The notes: generated from the letters alone by a model not told the origin. DNA of 9,915 nt from Actinomycetes bacterium (GCA_021827285.1 JAKAWM010000055.1:1-9915); one strand, 5' to 3'; positions 1 to 7,274 are shown, counted from the first letter of the stretch. Numbers and translations: made by a program.

Positions 1-1336
1 GGGCAGCCAGGGCGGCCGCCTCGAAGGCAGGTACGCCACGGGCCATGAAAGCCCCGAGCACGCCTGAGAGGACATCGCCGGTGCCGGCGGTGGCCAGGCG
101 GGGGTCACCAGAACTGGCCAGCAACACGCGGCCATCGGGCGCGGCAACAACTGAGGTGGCACCCTTCAGCAAGACGACGGCCCCGCTACGAGCAGCGGCG
201 TCTCTGGCCGCGCCCAGGCGGTCCGGCCCAGGGGGCGCGCCGGCCAGCCGGGCCAGCTCGCCCGTGTGCGGAGTGATGACGGTGGGGTGAGCACGACGAC
301 GAGCCAGTTGTTCGAGTGCCTCCAAGGTGCCGATGGCATTCAAGGCATCGGCGTCAACCACGGCCGGCACCGGGGCCCGGGCTAGGAGGAGCCCGACCTC
401 GCCGCCCGGTAATGTGCCCGCCGGCCCCGCCTCCTCGGCTGCGGGCCCTTCAGCGGCTGCGGGGCCCGCAAGCGGGCCCAAACCGGGGCCCACGACCAGC
501 GCCTTTACTCGGGTGATCCCTTGCAAAACCGGTTCGTGCCAGCCAGATGGCGGCACGGGCACGTGGACCAGCTCGCTTGGTGGCAGCACCGAAGGGTCAA
601 CACCGGGCATCGAAAGACGCACGTACCCCGCCCCGGCCCGCAAGGCCCCCCGGCTCACCATCCACGGAGCACCCGTCATCCCCGGCGACCCGGCCACCAC
701 ATGCACAGCCGTCTGCCACTTGTGGGCCTCATGGGACCGGCGAGGCAGCTGGGCCCGCACGTCGGCGTCCTCGACCAGCCAGCATCTGGCCACCTCGTCA
801 ACCAGCGGGCCCAGCCCGATGTCAGCTACCTCAACCTCACCCGCTAAAACCGGGCCCTGGCCGAGGAGGAGGCCAGGCTTCAGGGAAGCGAACGTGACGG
901 TGGCCACCGCAGTCATAACCCTCCCGTCGCCCACCACTAGGCCGGTCAGCCCGGAAAGGCCGGATGGTATGTCGACAGCCAGCACGGGGGTGGGACCGGC
1001 CTCAGGCGCCTGGTACGCCCTTTGCAAACCGGTCCCGTAGGCGGCATCTATGACCAGGTCAGCAGGCGGGAGGCGCTCACCAGCAACCAAAGCCCCCGCC
1101 TCCAGCACCTGGGTACGCGCCCCTGCCGCGGCCAGCAGGCCGGCCGCGGTCCGCCCGTCCGCACCGTTGTTGCCCTTGCCGGCGATAACCACGACTGTCC
1201 TGCCATAGGCTCCCCCAAGAAGCCGCCGGGCTCGCCGGGCTACGGCGGCACCGGCCCTCCCGACAAGGACTTCAGCGGGCTCGGTGGCCTTCTGGTCGAC
1301 GCCGGCCATCTGCTCGGGGGTAAGGACAGGGACCAT
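1..1336 (-). CDS. nnr: Bifunctional NAD(P)H-hydrate epimerase / ADP-dependent NAD(P)H-hydrate dehydratase, C-terminus beyond the left edge
   Basis: Repairs hydrated NADH and NADPH: the N-terminal domain epimerises the R and S hydrates and the C-terminal domain dehydrates the S form using ADP. The frame is open for 445 codons to the window edge; related fusions are about 480-500 residues, so a few dozen are missing. The epimerase half shows GKGNNGADGR, DAAYGTGL, AVDIPSGL and TVTFASLKPG. The dehydratase half shows VAGSPGMTGAP, VVGPGLG, VVDADALNAL, TPHTGEL, LLKGATSVV and the hallmark AGTGDVLSGVLGA close to the edge. An Ala/Gly/Pro-rich stretch (about GPAAAEGPAAEEAGPAG) interrupts the dehydratase half. 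I chose the ATG at 1334-1336 because MVPVLTPEQMAGVD is a typical family N-terminus and GAGGAGG lies 11 nt upstream. An in-frame GTG at 1376-1378 is the alternative and would add 14 residues. It is the last gene of the leftward block, 226 nt after acpS. The family assignment is firm; the start is less so. Confidence 0.93.
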   Translation of the reverse strand, partial: MVPVLTPEQMAGVDQKATEPAEVLVGRAGAAVARRARRLLGGAYGRTVVVIAGKGNNGADGRTAAGLLAAAGARTQVLEAGALVAGERLPPADLVIDAAYGTGLQRAYQAPEAGPTPVLAVDIPSGLSGLTGLVVGDGRVMTAVATVTFASLKPGLLLGQGPVLAGEVEVADIGLGPLVDEVARCWLVEDADVRAQLPRRSHEAHKWQTAVHVVAGSPGMTGAPWMVSRGALRAGAGYVRLSMPGVDPSVLPPSELVHVPVPPSGWHEPVLQGITRVKALVVGPGLGPLAGPAAAEGPAAEEAGPAGTLPGGEVGLLLARAPVPAVVDADALNAIGTLEALEQLARRRAHPTVITPHTGELARLAGAPPGPDRLGAARDAAARSGAVVLLKGATSVVAAPDGRVLLASSGDPRLATAGTGDVLSGVLGAFMARGVPAFEAAALAA

Positions 1337-1347
1337 CGGACCGAACG

Positions 1348-1354
1348 CCTCCTC
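1348..1354 (-). promoter_or_regulatory. Shine-Dalgarno sequence of nnr
   Basis: The minus strand reads GAGGAGG here, 11 nt before the ATG at 1334-1336. The spacing is somewhat long, but it is the only good purine-rich site near either candidate start and it favours the ATG over the upstream GTG at 1376-1378. Confidence 0.5.
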
Positions 1355-1362
1355 AGCTGCGG

Positions 1363-1368
1363 AGTATA
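1363..1368 (-). promoter_or_regulatory. Possible -10 element of an nnr promoter
   Basis: The minus strand reads TATACT, one base from the TATAAT consensus, in otherwise very GC-rich DNA. A transcript starting about 7 nt downstream would begin near 1356, just before the GAGGAGG site and the ATG at 1336. No convincing -35 hexamer lies at 16-18 nt; the bases there read GCCGCC. Read this as a weak prediction that nnr can be transcribed separately from the operon. Confidence 0.25.
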
Positions 1369-1445
1369 GGCAGCGCACCTGGCCCGGCGGCGAAACGGCC
1401 AGGACACCAGTCCCCGAGGTTGTCCCCGGGCGCCCTGCCTGCTTT

Positions 1446-1488
1446 CTGGTGGTCAAAAGTGCAACCGCCGACCACTTGGGACCACCAG
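1446..1488. other. Long imperfect inverted repeat between acpS and nnr
   Basis: Arms of 9 bp, CTGGTGGTC at 1446-1454 and GACCACCAG at 1480-1488, are perfectly complementary. Inside them, after a 2-nt by 2-nt mismatch, a second pair AAGTG (1457-1461) and CACTT (1473-1477) closes an 11-nt loop. No T-tract follows on either strand, so it is not a classical intrinsic terminator. It could be an operator for a dimeric repressor, an RNA hairpin ending or stabilising the acpS transcript, or part of a Rho-dependent terminator together with the neighbouring C-rich tract. The structure is seen directly; its function is unknown. Confidence 0.45.
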
Positions 1489-1500
1489 ATTGAGAGATGG

Positions 1501-1561
1501 CCGGGGGGCAGGGCCCGGGGAGCAGGGAGCACGAGCGGGGAACAGGGGCCAGGGCCGGGGG
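1501..1561. other. Strand-asymmetric G-run tract just after acpS
   Basis: On the plus strand positions 1501-1560 contain 35 G, 15 C, 10 A and no T, with eight runs of three or more G (1503-1508, 1511-1513, 1517-1520, 1525-1527, 1537-1540, 1545-1548, 1552-1554, 1557-1561). The leftward transcript of acpS is therefore C-rich and G-poor immediately after the acpS stop codon at 1563-1565. Such RNA is the kind bound by Rho, and the plus strand could form G-quadruplexes. No protein is supported here. Both functional readings are inference. Confidence 0.5.
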
Positions 1562-1562
1562 C

Positions 1563-1964
1563 TCAGGCCAACGCGAGGACCACCGCGGCCGCCGCCGAGG
1601 CCGTGTGAGTGAGCGAGATGGCCCAGCTCTGAACGCCGCGGTCTGTTGCCAGCTGTTCGGCTCTTCCCGACAGCACCAACTCGGGGGCACCGCTCGGCTG
1701 ACGGACGACATCGACTTCGTCGAAGCGGAAGGCCCCTATCCCGACGCCGAGGGCCTTCATGACTGCCTCCTTGGCCGCAAAGCGGGCGGCCAGTGAAGGC
1801 ACGGGGTTGGCCAGGGTACCGGCGTAGGCCCTCTCGCCCGGCGTGAACAACCTCTCAGCCATGGCCGGCCGGCGGGCGAGCACGGCGCCGAAGCGGGGGA
1901 CTTCGACGAGGTCCAAGCCAACGCCAACGACCAGGCCGCCCCGCCCAGGCCCGTATAATGCCAC
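1563..1964 (-). CDS. acpS: Holo-[acyl-carrier-protein] synthase (4'-phosphopantetheinyl transferase)
   Basis: Transfers the 4'-phosphopantetheine group of coenzyme A to the conserved serine of apo acyl carrier protein, activating it for fatty acid synthesis in the cytoplasm. With the start used here it has 133 residues; AcpS proteins are usually about 115-140. The N-terminal VGVGLDLVEVPRF carries the Mg-binding aspartate (D18), and ARFAAKEAVMKALG carries the second metal-binding acid (E66). ISLTHTASAAAAVVLA is the usual C-terminal strand region. I chose the GTG at 1962-1964, which leaves 4 nt after the glmS stop (1969-1971). A TTG at 1989-1991 would overlap glmS and add nine residues. No clear ribosome binding site precedes either, so translational coupling to glmS is likely. 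The position between glmS and nnr is the usual actinobacterial one. Confidence 0.92.
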   Translation of the reverse strand: MALYGPGRGGLVVGVGLDLVEVPRFGAVLARRPAMAERLFTPGERAYAGTLANPVPSLAARFAAKEAVMKALGVGIGAFRFDEVDVVRQPSGAPELVLSGRAEQLATDRGVQSWAISLTHTASAAAAVVLALA

Positions 1965-1968
1965 GGCG

Positions 1969-4900
1969 TCAGCTCTGCCAGTGGCGAGCAAGCAGGGCGA
2001 CTGGCTCGGTGAGGAGGGCGACCACCGGCACCTCAGCCAGTACCTCGTCGTCGAAGCGGGGTCGCGTCTCTGTTACCGCATCAACCAGCGCTGTGTACCG
2101 TCCCTGGTAGCCCTGGAGCACCTGCTTGGCCACGGGCGCAGCCAGGAAGCCGGCAAACCGGGCGTGCAGGAGGGTCAGGCCGCTGACTTGGCCGTCTTTT
2201 ACCTCCGGCACAATGATGCCGGTGCGCCCGTCCCGGAGGCCCTGGAAGACGGTGACTTCTCTTTTGTCGGCCGCCCTGTGCTTGGTGCCCTTCAAGCTAG
2301 GGTCCGTGACCGTTCGCGACACGAGACCTTGAGCCACACCGCCCTGGGAGACCACGCCGATGGTGGCGTCGTCCAGAGCCCCAGAATGGCCCAGGTCAAT
2401 GCGGTAGCGGGTATAGCCCAGCACTTCCTCCACGGCTGCCCCCAGGGCGGCCAAGGTGCGGAGGGAACGGTAACCAAGCGATTCCAGTGGCGCGCCCGCG
2501 GCCAGGGTTTCAGCAGCCAGCCGGGAGCGCAGCAACGCTTCTTCGCTGCGGGAGATGCCCACCGTCACCGTCTTGGCCTGGTGCTTGATGGCATCGATGG
2601 GACGGGTCAGCTCGTCTATGGCCGCGCCCAAGGCGGCCGCCAGGTCGGTGGCAATGGCCAAGGGAGTACCCACCCGGCCCATTTCAGCTTCGTAACGTTC
2701 AACCGGCACGGTGCCCGAGGCATAGCGTAGAAGTGCTGAGAGCCGGGCAGCCACGGAGGCGTTCAGCTGACCGTCGTAGGCGCCCGAACGAATGCCGGCC
2801 AGTGCCGGCGCAGCCACTGCGTCGAGCGCAGGCGCCACTGAATCGAGCGAGAGCTCGCCGCCGCTCGAGGCTATTGCGTGCTCAAGCAGAGCGCGCGCCT
2901 CACGCAGGGGGCGGGCCTGGGAGTCTATGGAAAGAGCGGCCTCGTACCCAAACAAGTGCCCGACCATGGCCGTCAGTAAGAAGGCGAGGTCTGGGTGGCA
3001 GGCGGGTATTTCCACCGCGTCCACGCCTGGTTGGAACCCCTGCTTTTCACCTTCGGCGACTATAAGGACAGGCGCTGCCTTATGAGCACGGAATATCTCC
3101 ACTTCCTTGGCTATGTCCCTAGCATTCGAGCCGCTGGCCGAACCCGCGCATATGATGACCAACGGTTCTGCTGAGAGGTCGATATGCTTTTTGTCTTCTA
3201 CGGAGTCAAGTGATATTGCCTTGTAGCAGAGCTCCGAGAGCTTTATCCGGATCTCAGCGGCCGCGACGCGGTCTGGCCCGCTCCCCACGACCGCCCAACT
3301 CCGCCTACGTGGTGCCACTGCCGCGGCGATACGAGCTATATCCGGTTGCTTGGCCAGGACCTTCTCCATGAGCGTAGGTAGCTCGCGCAAGGCGGCCAAG
3401 ACGTCATCCCGCCCTTTTGCACCCGAGACCCCGGCGGCAGCGCCAAGTGCCGAGGCCAATAGGTAACCGGCAACAACCTGGGAGTAAAAAGCCTTGGTGG
3501 ACGCCACGCTCATCTCGATGTCGCGCCCATCAGATGTATAGAGCACACCGTGAGCCTTCTGCACGAGATCGCTGTTGCGCCGGTTGACAATCGCCACTAC
3601 GTGGGCACCGCGCGAACGCACGAGGTCAACCGTGCGATTGGTGTCCGTCGTGGTACCGGACTGGCTTATGGCTACCACCAGCGAACCCGACATATCGTCC
3701 GGCAAGCCTGCTCCAGAAAAACCCCACCCGGACAGCTCGGTCGCGGGCATGGCCCTAACCCGGACAGAGGGCAGGGCCTGGGCAACGGCAGCGGCCACGG
3801 CCTGGCCGGCCACGGCCGCCGTCCCCTGGCCTATAACCGCAATCTCATGGACCAGGCCTGACGCGAGGGCACGAGCCAGGGCCGGGGGTATAACGTCCTC
3901 GCCCAGGTGAGCACTGAGCCGCCCATTTTCCCCAACGACCAACTTGGCGCGCAAAGTCTTGCGGACAGACCCGGGTGACTCAGATATTTCTTTGAGCAGG
4001 AAATGGCGGTACCCGCGCCGGTCCACGTCTCTGGTGGTGATCTCCGCAAGTTGTAGATCGTGGGAAGACAGGGGGAGCGCCCCCCCGTCGTAGCGCTGGC
4101 GGCAAATGCCCTCCAGGGTGCCGGCGCCCTGGCGCGAGCAAACCACGATCTGGCCACCGCCTTCGCCCTCCAGGCGCACGTAGTGCCTTGCTTCTTCGAC
4201 CAGCCCGTAGGCTTCGCTGGCCACCACAAAGGCGTCCTCGGCCAAGCCCACGTTCAGCCCCTGCCCACTCCCACGTAAGGCCACGTACAGCTCGTCGGGA
4301 TGGGACAGCGCGTTGACGGCGATGCCCACCGAGCCGGTGAACCTGCCCACCGCGTGACGGAAGGCGTCGGCCATCTGTTCACCCGCGGCCAGGTGGCGGG
4401 AAACGAGGGTTGGTACCAGCTTGGCGTCGGTGGTTATCTCGCCTGGCAGTTGCAGACCCTCGGTCAGGCGTAGTTCAGCATGATTGTCCACGTCGCCGTT
4501 GAGCGCGCCGATCACATAGGGCCCCTGGGGGCCCAGCTCGTCCGAATTGAGCGGGTGGGCGTTGGCTTGTGATATCAGGCCCACGCTGGCCCAGCGGGTG
4601 TGGGCGACCACGGTGGCCTGCACCTCGGGCGAGCGCAGTGCCTGGGACAAAAGGGGATCGCACACCAGGGCCTGGCGCAAAGCCGCCACGTTGTCGCCCA
4701 GTTCCCCGATCTCCGCCGCCGCCTTGTAGACGATGCTCAGGCAGCCGTCGCTGGCCTTCACGGCGGACGAAGTGAAGAGGGGGTCGCTGGCCCGCCTTCC
4801 CAGCTCAGCAGGGCCAAGCTGGAGGCCATGGCCGGCCAAGGTGAGGTGAAGGCCGGCTGAGTCCCGGCCGCGTACTTCGAGGCGATCGAGGGACCGGAAG

Positions 4901-5412
4901 GCGACATGGACGGCCCATAACACCCTGAGAGCCGCCGGGTTGGCCACCAGATCTACCCCGGAGCCGAGCCCCAGCCCCTGGGCCAGTTCGGCCACCCCCC
5001 GCGCCGCCCCGAGCCGGTCCTGCCTCAGAGCCCATACAACGTCTCGTAGGCGTACCAGGACTGCATTCAGGGATTCGAGCTTGGCCGGTTCGACCCGTAC
5101 CTCGGCTCTGTCCAAGACGGAGTCCAAGTCGTCGAGGAAGGACTCCAGCTGGCTGGCGCCTTCCTCAAGGGCAGGCACCAGGGCTGGGTCGCTGAGCAGG
5201 CAGGAAACCCCCGCGACACCGCGCAGCGCTTGGTCCAACTGGGACAGGTCGCCAGCCAGCGTCTCGAAAGTCTCCAGCTCACCGGTCGGCTCAGACGCAG
5301 ACGCTAGGGTGCGCAGCTGGGTTATGGCCTGCGACAATGCCGCGAGCACGTCAGCTGGCGGCAGGGGCCGGCGCGAAGAGGGCCGGGCCAGGACGGCGAC
5401 GATGCCACACAC
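1969..5412 (-). CDS. glmS: Giant glutamine--fructose-6-phosphate aminotransferase (GlmS-like), with an inserted helical segment and a long C-terminal extension
   Basis: The family makes glucosamine-6-phosphate from fructose-6-phosphate and glutamine, the first committed step to UDP-GlcNAc. The protein has 1147 residues against about 610 normally. Cys2, directly after the initiator, is the glutaminase nucleophile and fixes the start at the GTG at 5410-5412; a TTG at 5472 would bury the cysteine and overlap glmM. Residues about 9-172 are an Ala/Leu/Glu-rich, probably helical insertion before the resumed motif RLEVRGRDSAG (178-187). The glutaminase domain then shows HTRW (271-274), N305-G306 and D329. 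SIS 1 (about 508-655) has ISQSGTTTDT (582-591) and SVASTKAF (635-642). SIS 2 (about 700-835) has K724, E727 and H743, spaced exactly as E. coli K485, E488 and H504. The canonical tail DQPRNLAKSVTVE is replaced by SQARPLREAR (831-840), followed by about 310 residues I cannot assign, including the patch at 937-956. It sits 16 nt after glmM, in the usual glmS position. The family is firm; substrate and activity are not proved. Confidence 0.85.
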   Translation of the reverse strand: MCGIVAVLARPSSRRPLPPADVLAALSQAITQLRTLASASEPTGELETFETLAGDLSQLDQALRGVAGVSCLLSDPALVPALEEGASQLESFLDDLDSVLDRAEVRVEPAKLESLNAVLVRLRDVVWALRQDRLGAARGVAELAQGLGLGSGVDLVANPAALRVLWAVHVAFRSLDRLEVRGRDSAGLHLTLAGHGLQLGPAELGRRASDPLFTSSAVKASDGCLSIVYKAAAEIGELGDNVAALRQALVCDPLLSQALRSPEVQATVVAHTRWASVGLISQANAHPLNSDELGPQGPYVIGALNGDVDNHAELRLTEGLQLPGEITTDAKLVPTLVSRHLAAGEQMADAFRHAVGRFTGSVGIAVNALSHPDELYVALRGSGQGLNVGLAEDAFVVASEAYGLVEEARHYVRLEGEGGGQIVVCSRQGAGTLEGICRQRYDGGALPLSSHDLQLAEITTRDVDRRGYRHFLLKEISESPGSVRKTLRAKLVVGENGRLSAHLGEDVIPPALARALASGLVHEIAVIGQGTAAVAGQAVAAAVAQALPSVRVRAMPATELSGWGFSGAGLPDDMSGSLVVAISQSGTTTDTNRTVDLVRSRGAHVVAIVNRRNSDLVQKAHGVLYTSDGRDIEMSVASTKAFYSQVVAGYLLASALGAAAGVSGAKGRDDVLAALRELPTLMEKVLAKQPDIARIAAAVAPRRRSWAVVGSGPDRVAAAEIRIKLSELCYKAISLDSVEDKKHIDLSAEPLVIICAGSASGSNARDIAKEVEIFRAHKAAPVLIVAEGEKQGFQPGVDAVEIPACHPDLAFLLTAMVGHLFGYEAALSIDSQARPLREARALLEHAIASSGGELSLDSVAPALDAVAAPALAGIRSGAYDGQLNASVAARLSALLRYASGTVPVERYEAEMGRVGTPLAIATDLAAALGAAIDELTRPIDAIKHQAKTVTVGISRSEEALLRSRLAAETLAAGAPLESLGYRSLRTLAALGAAVEEVLGYTRYRIDLGHSGALDDATIGVVSQGGVAQGLVSRTVTDPSLKGTKHRAADKREVTVFQGLRDGRTGIIVPEVKDGQVSGLTLLHARFAGFLAAPVAKQVLQGYQGRYTALVDAVTETRPRFDDEVLAEVPVVALLTEPVALLARHWQS

Positions 5413-5428
5413 AATGGCAAGGGTAGCC

Positions 5429-6835
5429 TCATGTCTGCGAAACGGCCTCCCCGGACGGCTCTTTGCCGCCAAGGGCCGCCTGAAGAGCGGTCACCAGGTG
5501 GTCGGCGGCCGCCTCGGCCTGCTCCTGGGAGGGGGCTTCCACCATGACCCTCACCACAGGCTCGGTACCGCTTGGCCGCAGGAGCACCCGACCCTGACCT
5601 GACAGTTCGGTCTCTACCTGTTTGACGGCTTGCCAAACTGGGAGGCCGGGTGCTTGTCCCAGCAGGTCGCGGGCGCCCACGGGCACGTTACGCAGCACCT
5701 GGGGCATCCGTCGCATGGCCCCCGCAGCCAGCTCGGAGAGGGGCCTTCCCCGCCGGACAACCAGGTCGGCCAGCAAGAGGCCCGTAAGGAGGCCGTCACC
5801 GGTGGTAGCCAGATCACGGAATATGACATGACCCGACTGCTCGCCGCCCAGGGCCCAGCCGTTGGCGTCAAGGGCTTCGAGCACGTAACGGTCACCCACG
5901 TTGACGGTGTGGACCTGCACGCCCGCTGCCGCCATGGCCTGATGAAAGCCGAGGTTCGTCATAACGGTCACGACCACGCTCCTACCCGCCAGCTCCCCGC
6001 GCCCGACCAAGTCGGTGGCAAAGAGAGCAAGCAGGCGGTCGCCGTCCACCACGTTGCCCAGAGCGTCGACCGCGATCAACCGGTCCGCGTCGCCGTCGAA
6101 GGCGAGGCCCAGGTCAGCTCTTTCCAGCACGACTGCCTCCGCCAAACCGCTTGGGTGAGTTGACCCGCAGGCCTGGTTGATGTTGGTGCCGTCTGGCCGG
6201 TTACCCAGGACAGCGACCACTTCAGCCCCGGCGGCTCGCAGGACCCTGGGGGCGACTTCGAATACGGCGCCGTTGGCACAATCAAGCGCCACGCGTAGCC
6301 CGCGCAGGCCGCGCTCGCCGAGGCAGGCCAGTAAGTGCTGCGTATAACGTTCGGCCGCCGTGGGGTCTGCTTCTATCACGCCCACCTCGTCGTTGGCCCG
6401 GGGCGGCTTGGCGCGAGAGGCAGACAGGACGGCACCCAGCTCGCTCTCGAGAGCCGACTCGACTTCGTCGCTCAGCTTGGCGCCCGATGTGGAAAAGAAC
6501 TTGACCCCGTTGTCCCAGTAGGGGTTGTGGGACGCGGACACCACTGCTGCCGGTACGGACTCCATTACCGAGATGTGGGCCACCCCCGGCGTGGGCAGCA
6601 CCCCGACATCGAGGACGTCCACTCCCTCGCTGGCCAGGCCGGCCGAGAGGGCAGCCTGAAGTAGCGGGCTCGACAGGCGGGTGTCCCGGCCCACCACGAA
6701 GCGGTGCCGCTGCGTTGGGCCACCAATGGGCTTGACCAGCACGCGGGCCGCGGCCCGGCCGAGAGCCATGACCAACTCAGGGGTCAGTTCCGCGTTGGCC
6801 AGTCCCCTCAGGCCATCGGTGCCAAAACGGAGCAT
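5429..6835 (-). CDS. glmM: Phosphoglucosamine mutase
   Basis: Converts glucosamine-6-phosphate to glucosamine-1-phosphate through a phosphoserine intermediate, the step after GlmS on the route to UDP-GlcNAc. It has 468 residues, somewhat longer than the usual 445-450. All four family loops are present. The N-terminal FGTDGLRG is at residues 4-11. The active-site loop SASHNP (100-105) carries the phosphoserine at S102. The metal-binding DGDADR is at 247-252. The sugar-binding GEQSGH (331-336) and the phosphate-binding RPSGTEP (420-426) follow. The ATG at 6833-6835 has GGAGGG only 3 nt upstream, a strong though close ribosome binding site. The gene lies 30 nt after rpsI and 16 nt before glmS, so all three probably share a transcript. 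coaA, present between glmM and glmS in some actinobacteria, is absent. Confidence 0.97.
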   Translation of the reverse strand: MLRFGTDGLRGLANAELTPELVMALGRAAARVLVKPIGGPTQRHRFVVGRDTRLSSPLLQAALSAGLASEGVDVLDVGVLPTPGVAHISVMESVPAAVVSASHNPYWDNGVKFFSTSGAKLSDEVESALESELGAVLSASRAKPPRANDEVGVIEADPTAAERYTQHLLACLGERGLRGLRVALDCANGAVFEVAPRVLRAAGAEVVAVLGNRPDGTNINQACGSTHPSGLAEAVVLERADLGLAFDGDADRLIAVDALGNVVDGDRLLALFATDLVGRGELAGRSVVVTVMTNLGFHQAMAAAGVQVHTVNVGDRYVLEALDANGWALGGEQSGHVIFRDLATTGDGLLTGLLLADLVVRRGRPLSELAAGAMRRMPQVLRNVPVGARDLLGQAPGLPVWQAVKQVETELSGQGRVLLRPSGTEPVVRVMVEAPSQEQAEAAADHLVTALQAALGGKEPSGEAVSQT

Positions 6836-6838
6836 GGT

Positions 6839-6844
6839 CCCTCC
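6839..6844 (-). promoter_or_regulatory. Shine-Dalgarno sequence of glmM
   Basis: The minus strand reads GGAGGG, followed by ACC and the ATG at 6833-6835. It fixes the glmM start, which also matches the family N-terminus MLRFGTDGLRG. Confidence 0.7.
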
Positions 6845-6865
6845 AGGCTCGCCGCGCCCGGGAGG

Positions 6866-7258
6866 CTAGCGCTTCGAGTACTGAGGCGCCTTGCGGGCCT
6901 TCTTGAGGCCGTACTTCTTTTGCTCCTTCTCGCGCGGGTCGCGGGTGAGGAACCCAGCCCGCTTCAGGGCCACCCGCAGGTCGGGCTCGAGCTCAGCCAG
7001 CGCCCTCGCAATACCTAGCCGGAGCGCCCCGGCCTGCCCCGATACTCCGCCGCCGCCCAGGGTGGCTTCGATGTTGTAGTCACTGGCCTTCTCAACCACT
7101 CGAAGAGGCTCGGTCAGCACCATACGGTGGGTCGCCGAAGGGAAATAGTCCTCGACGGCCCGCTTGTTGACGATTATTGACCCGTTGCCTGGACGGAGCC
7201 GGACGCGCGCCACCGCCGCCTTCCGCCGGCCGGTGGACTGTACTAGTGGCTTGGGCAA
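6866..7258 (-). CDS. rpsI: 30S ribosomal protein S9
   Basis: Component of the 30S head whose C-terminal tail reaches towards the P-site tRNA. It has 130 residues, the usual length for bacterial S9. The N-terminal STGRRKAAVARVRLRPG, the central GGGVSGQAGALRLGIARAL and the C-terminal KARKAPQYSKR, ending in the tRNA-contacting lysine and arginine, are all typical. The frame stays open upstream to 7459, but the family begins at PKPLVQSTGRRKA. I therefore used the TTG at 7256-7258, which has AAGGAG 10 nt upstream. It lies 76 nt after rplM, the near-universal partner of rpsI, and 30 nt before glmM. The spacer shows no terminator, so the two ribosomal genes and glmM are likely co-transcribed. Confidence 0.97.
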   Translation of the reverse strand: MPKPLVQSTGRRKAAVARVRLRPGNGSIIVNKRAVEDYFPSATHRMVLTEPLRVVEKASDYNIEATLGGGGVSGQAGALRLGIARALAELEPDLRVALKRAGFLTRDPREKEQKKYGLKKARKAPQYSKR

Positions 7259-7268
7259 GACCTGTTTT

Positions 7269-7274
7269 CTCCTT
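7269..7274 (-). promoter_or_regulatory. Shine-Dalgarno sequence of rpsI, deciding a TTG start
   Basis: The minus strand reads AAGGAG, 10 nt before the TTG at 7256-7258. The frame is open far upstream without homology, so this site together with the conserved N-terminus sets the start. The remainder of the 76-nt rplM-rpsI spacer shows nothing else I recognise. Confidence 0.65.

Noticed and set aside
327..1040. A 237-residue plus-strand open frame opposite nnr
   Set aside because: It is antisense to a clear nnr reading frame with all family motifs, is Pro/Ala/Ser/Thr-rich without recognisable motifs, and long antisense frames are expected at this GC content.
1843..2730. A 295-residue plus-strand open frame opposite the end of glmS and acpS
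   Set aside because: It has no domain or motif and lies entirely antisense to well-supported genes; it is a GC-driven shadow.
5413..5428. glmS riboswitch ribozyme upstream of glmS
   Set aside because: Only 16 nt separate glmM from glmS, far too short for the ribozyme, and the gene is inside an operon.
5413..5472. N-terminal extension of GlmS to the TTG at 5472
   Set aside because: The catalytic cysteine must follow the initiator residue directly. The extension would bury it and overlap the end of glmM.
4940..5602. A 220-residue plus-strand frame across the glmM-glmS junction
   Set aside because: Ser/Arg/Thr-rich composition typical of a shadow frame, with no family resemblance and no plausible start context.
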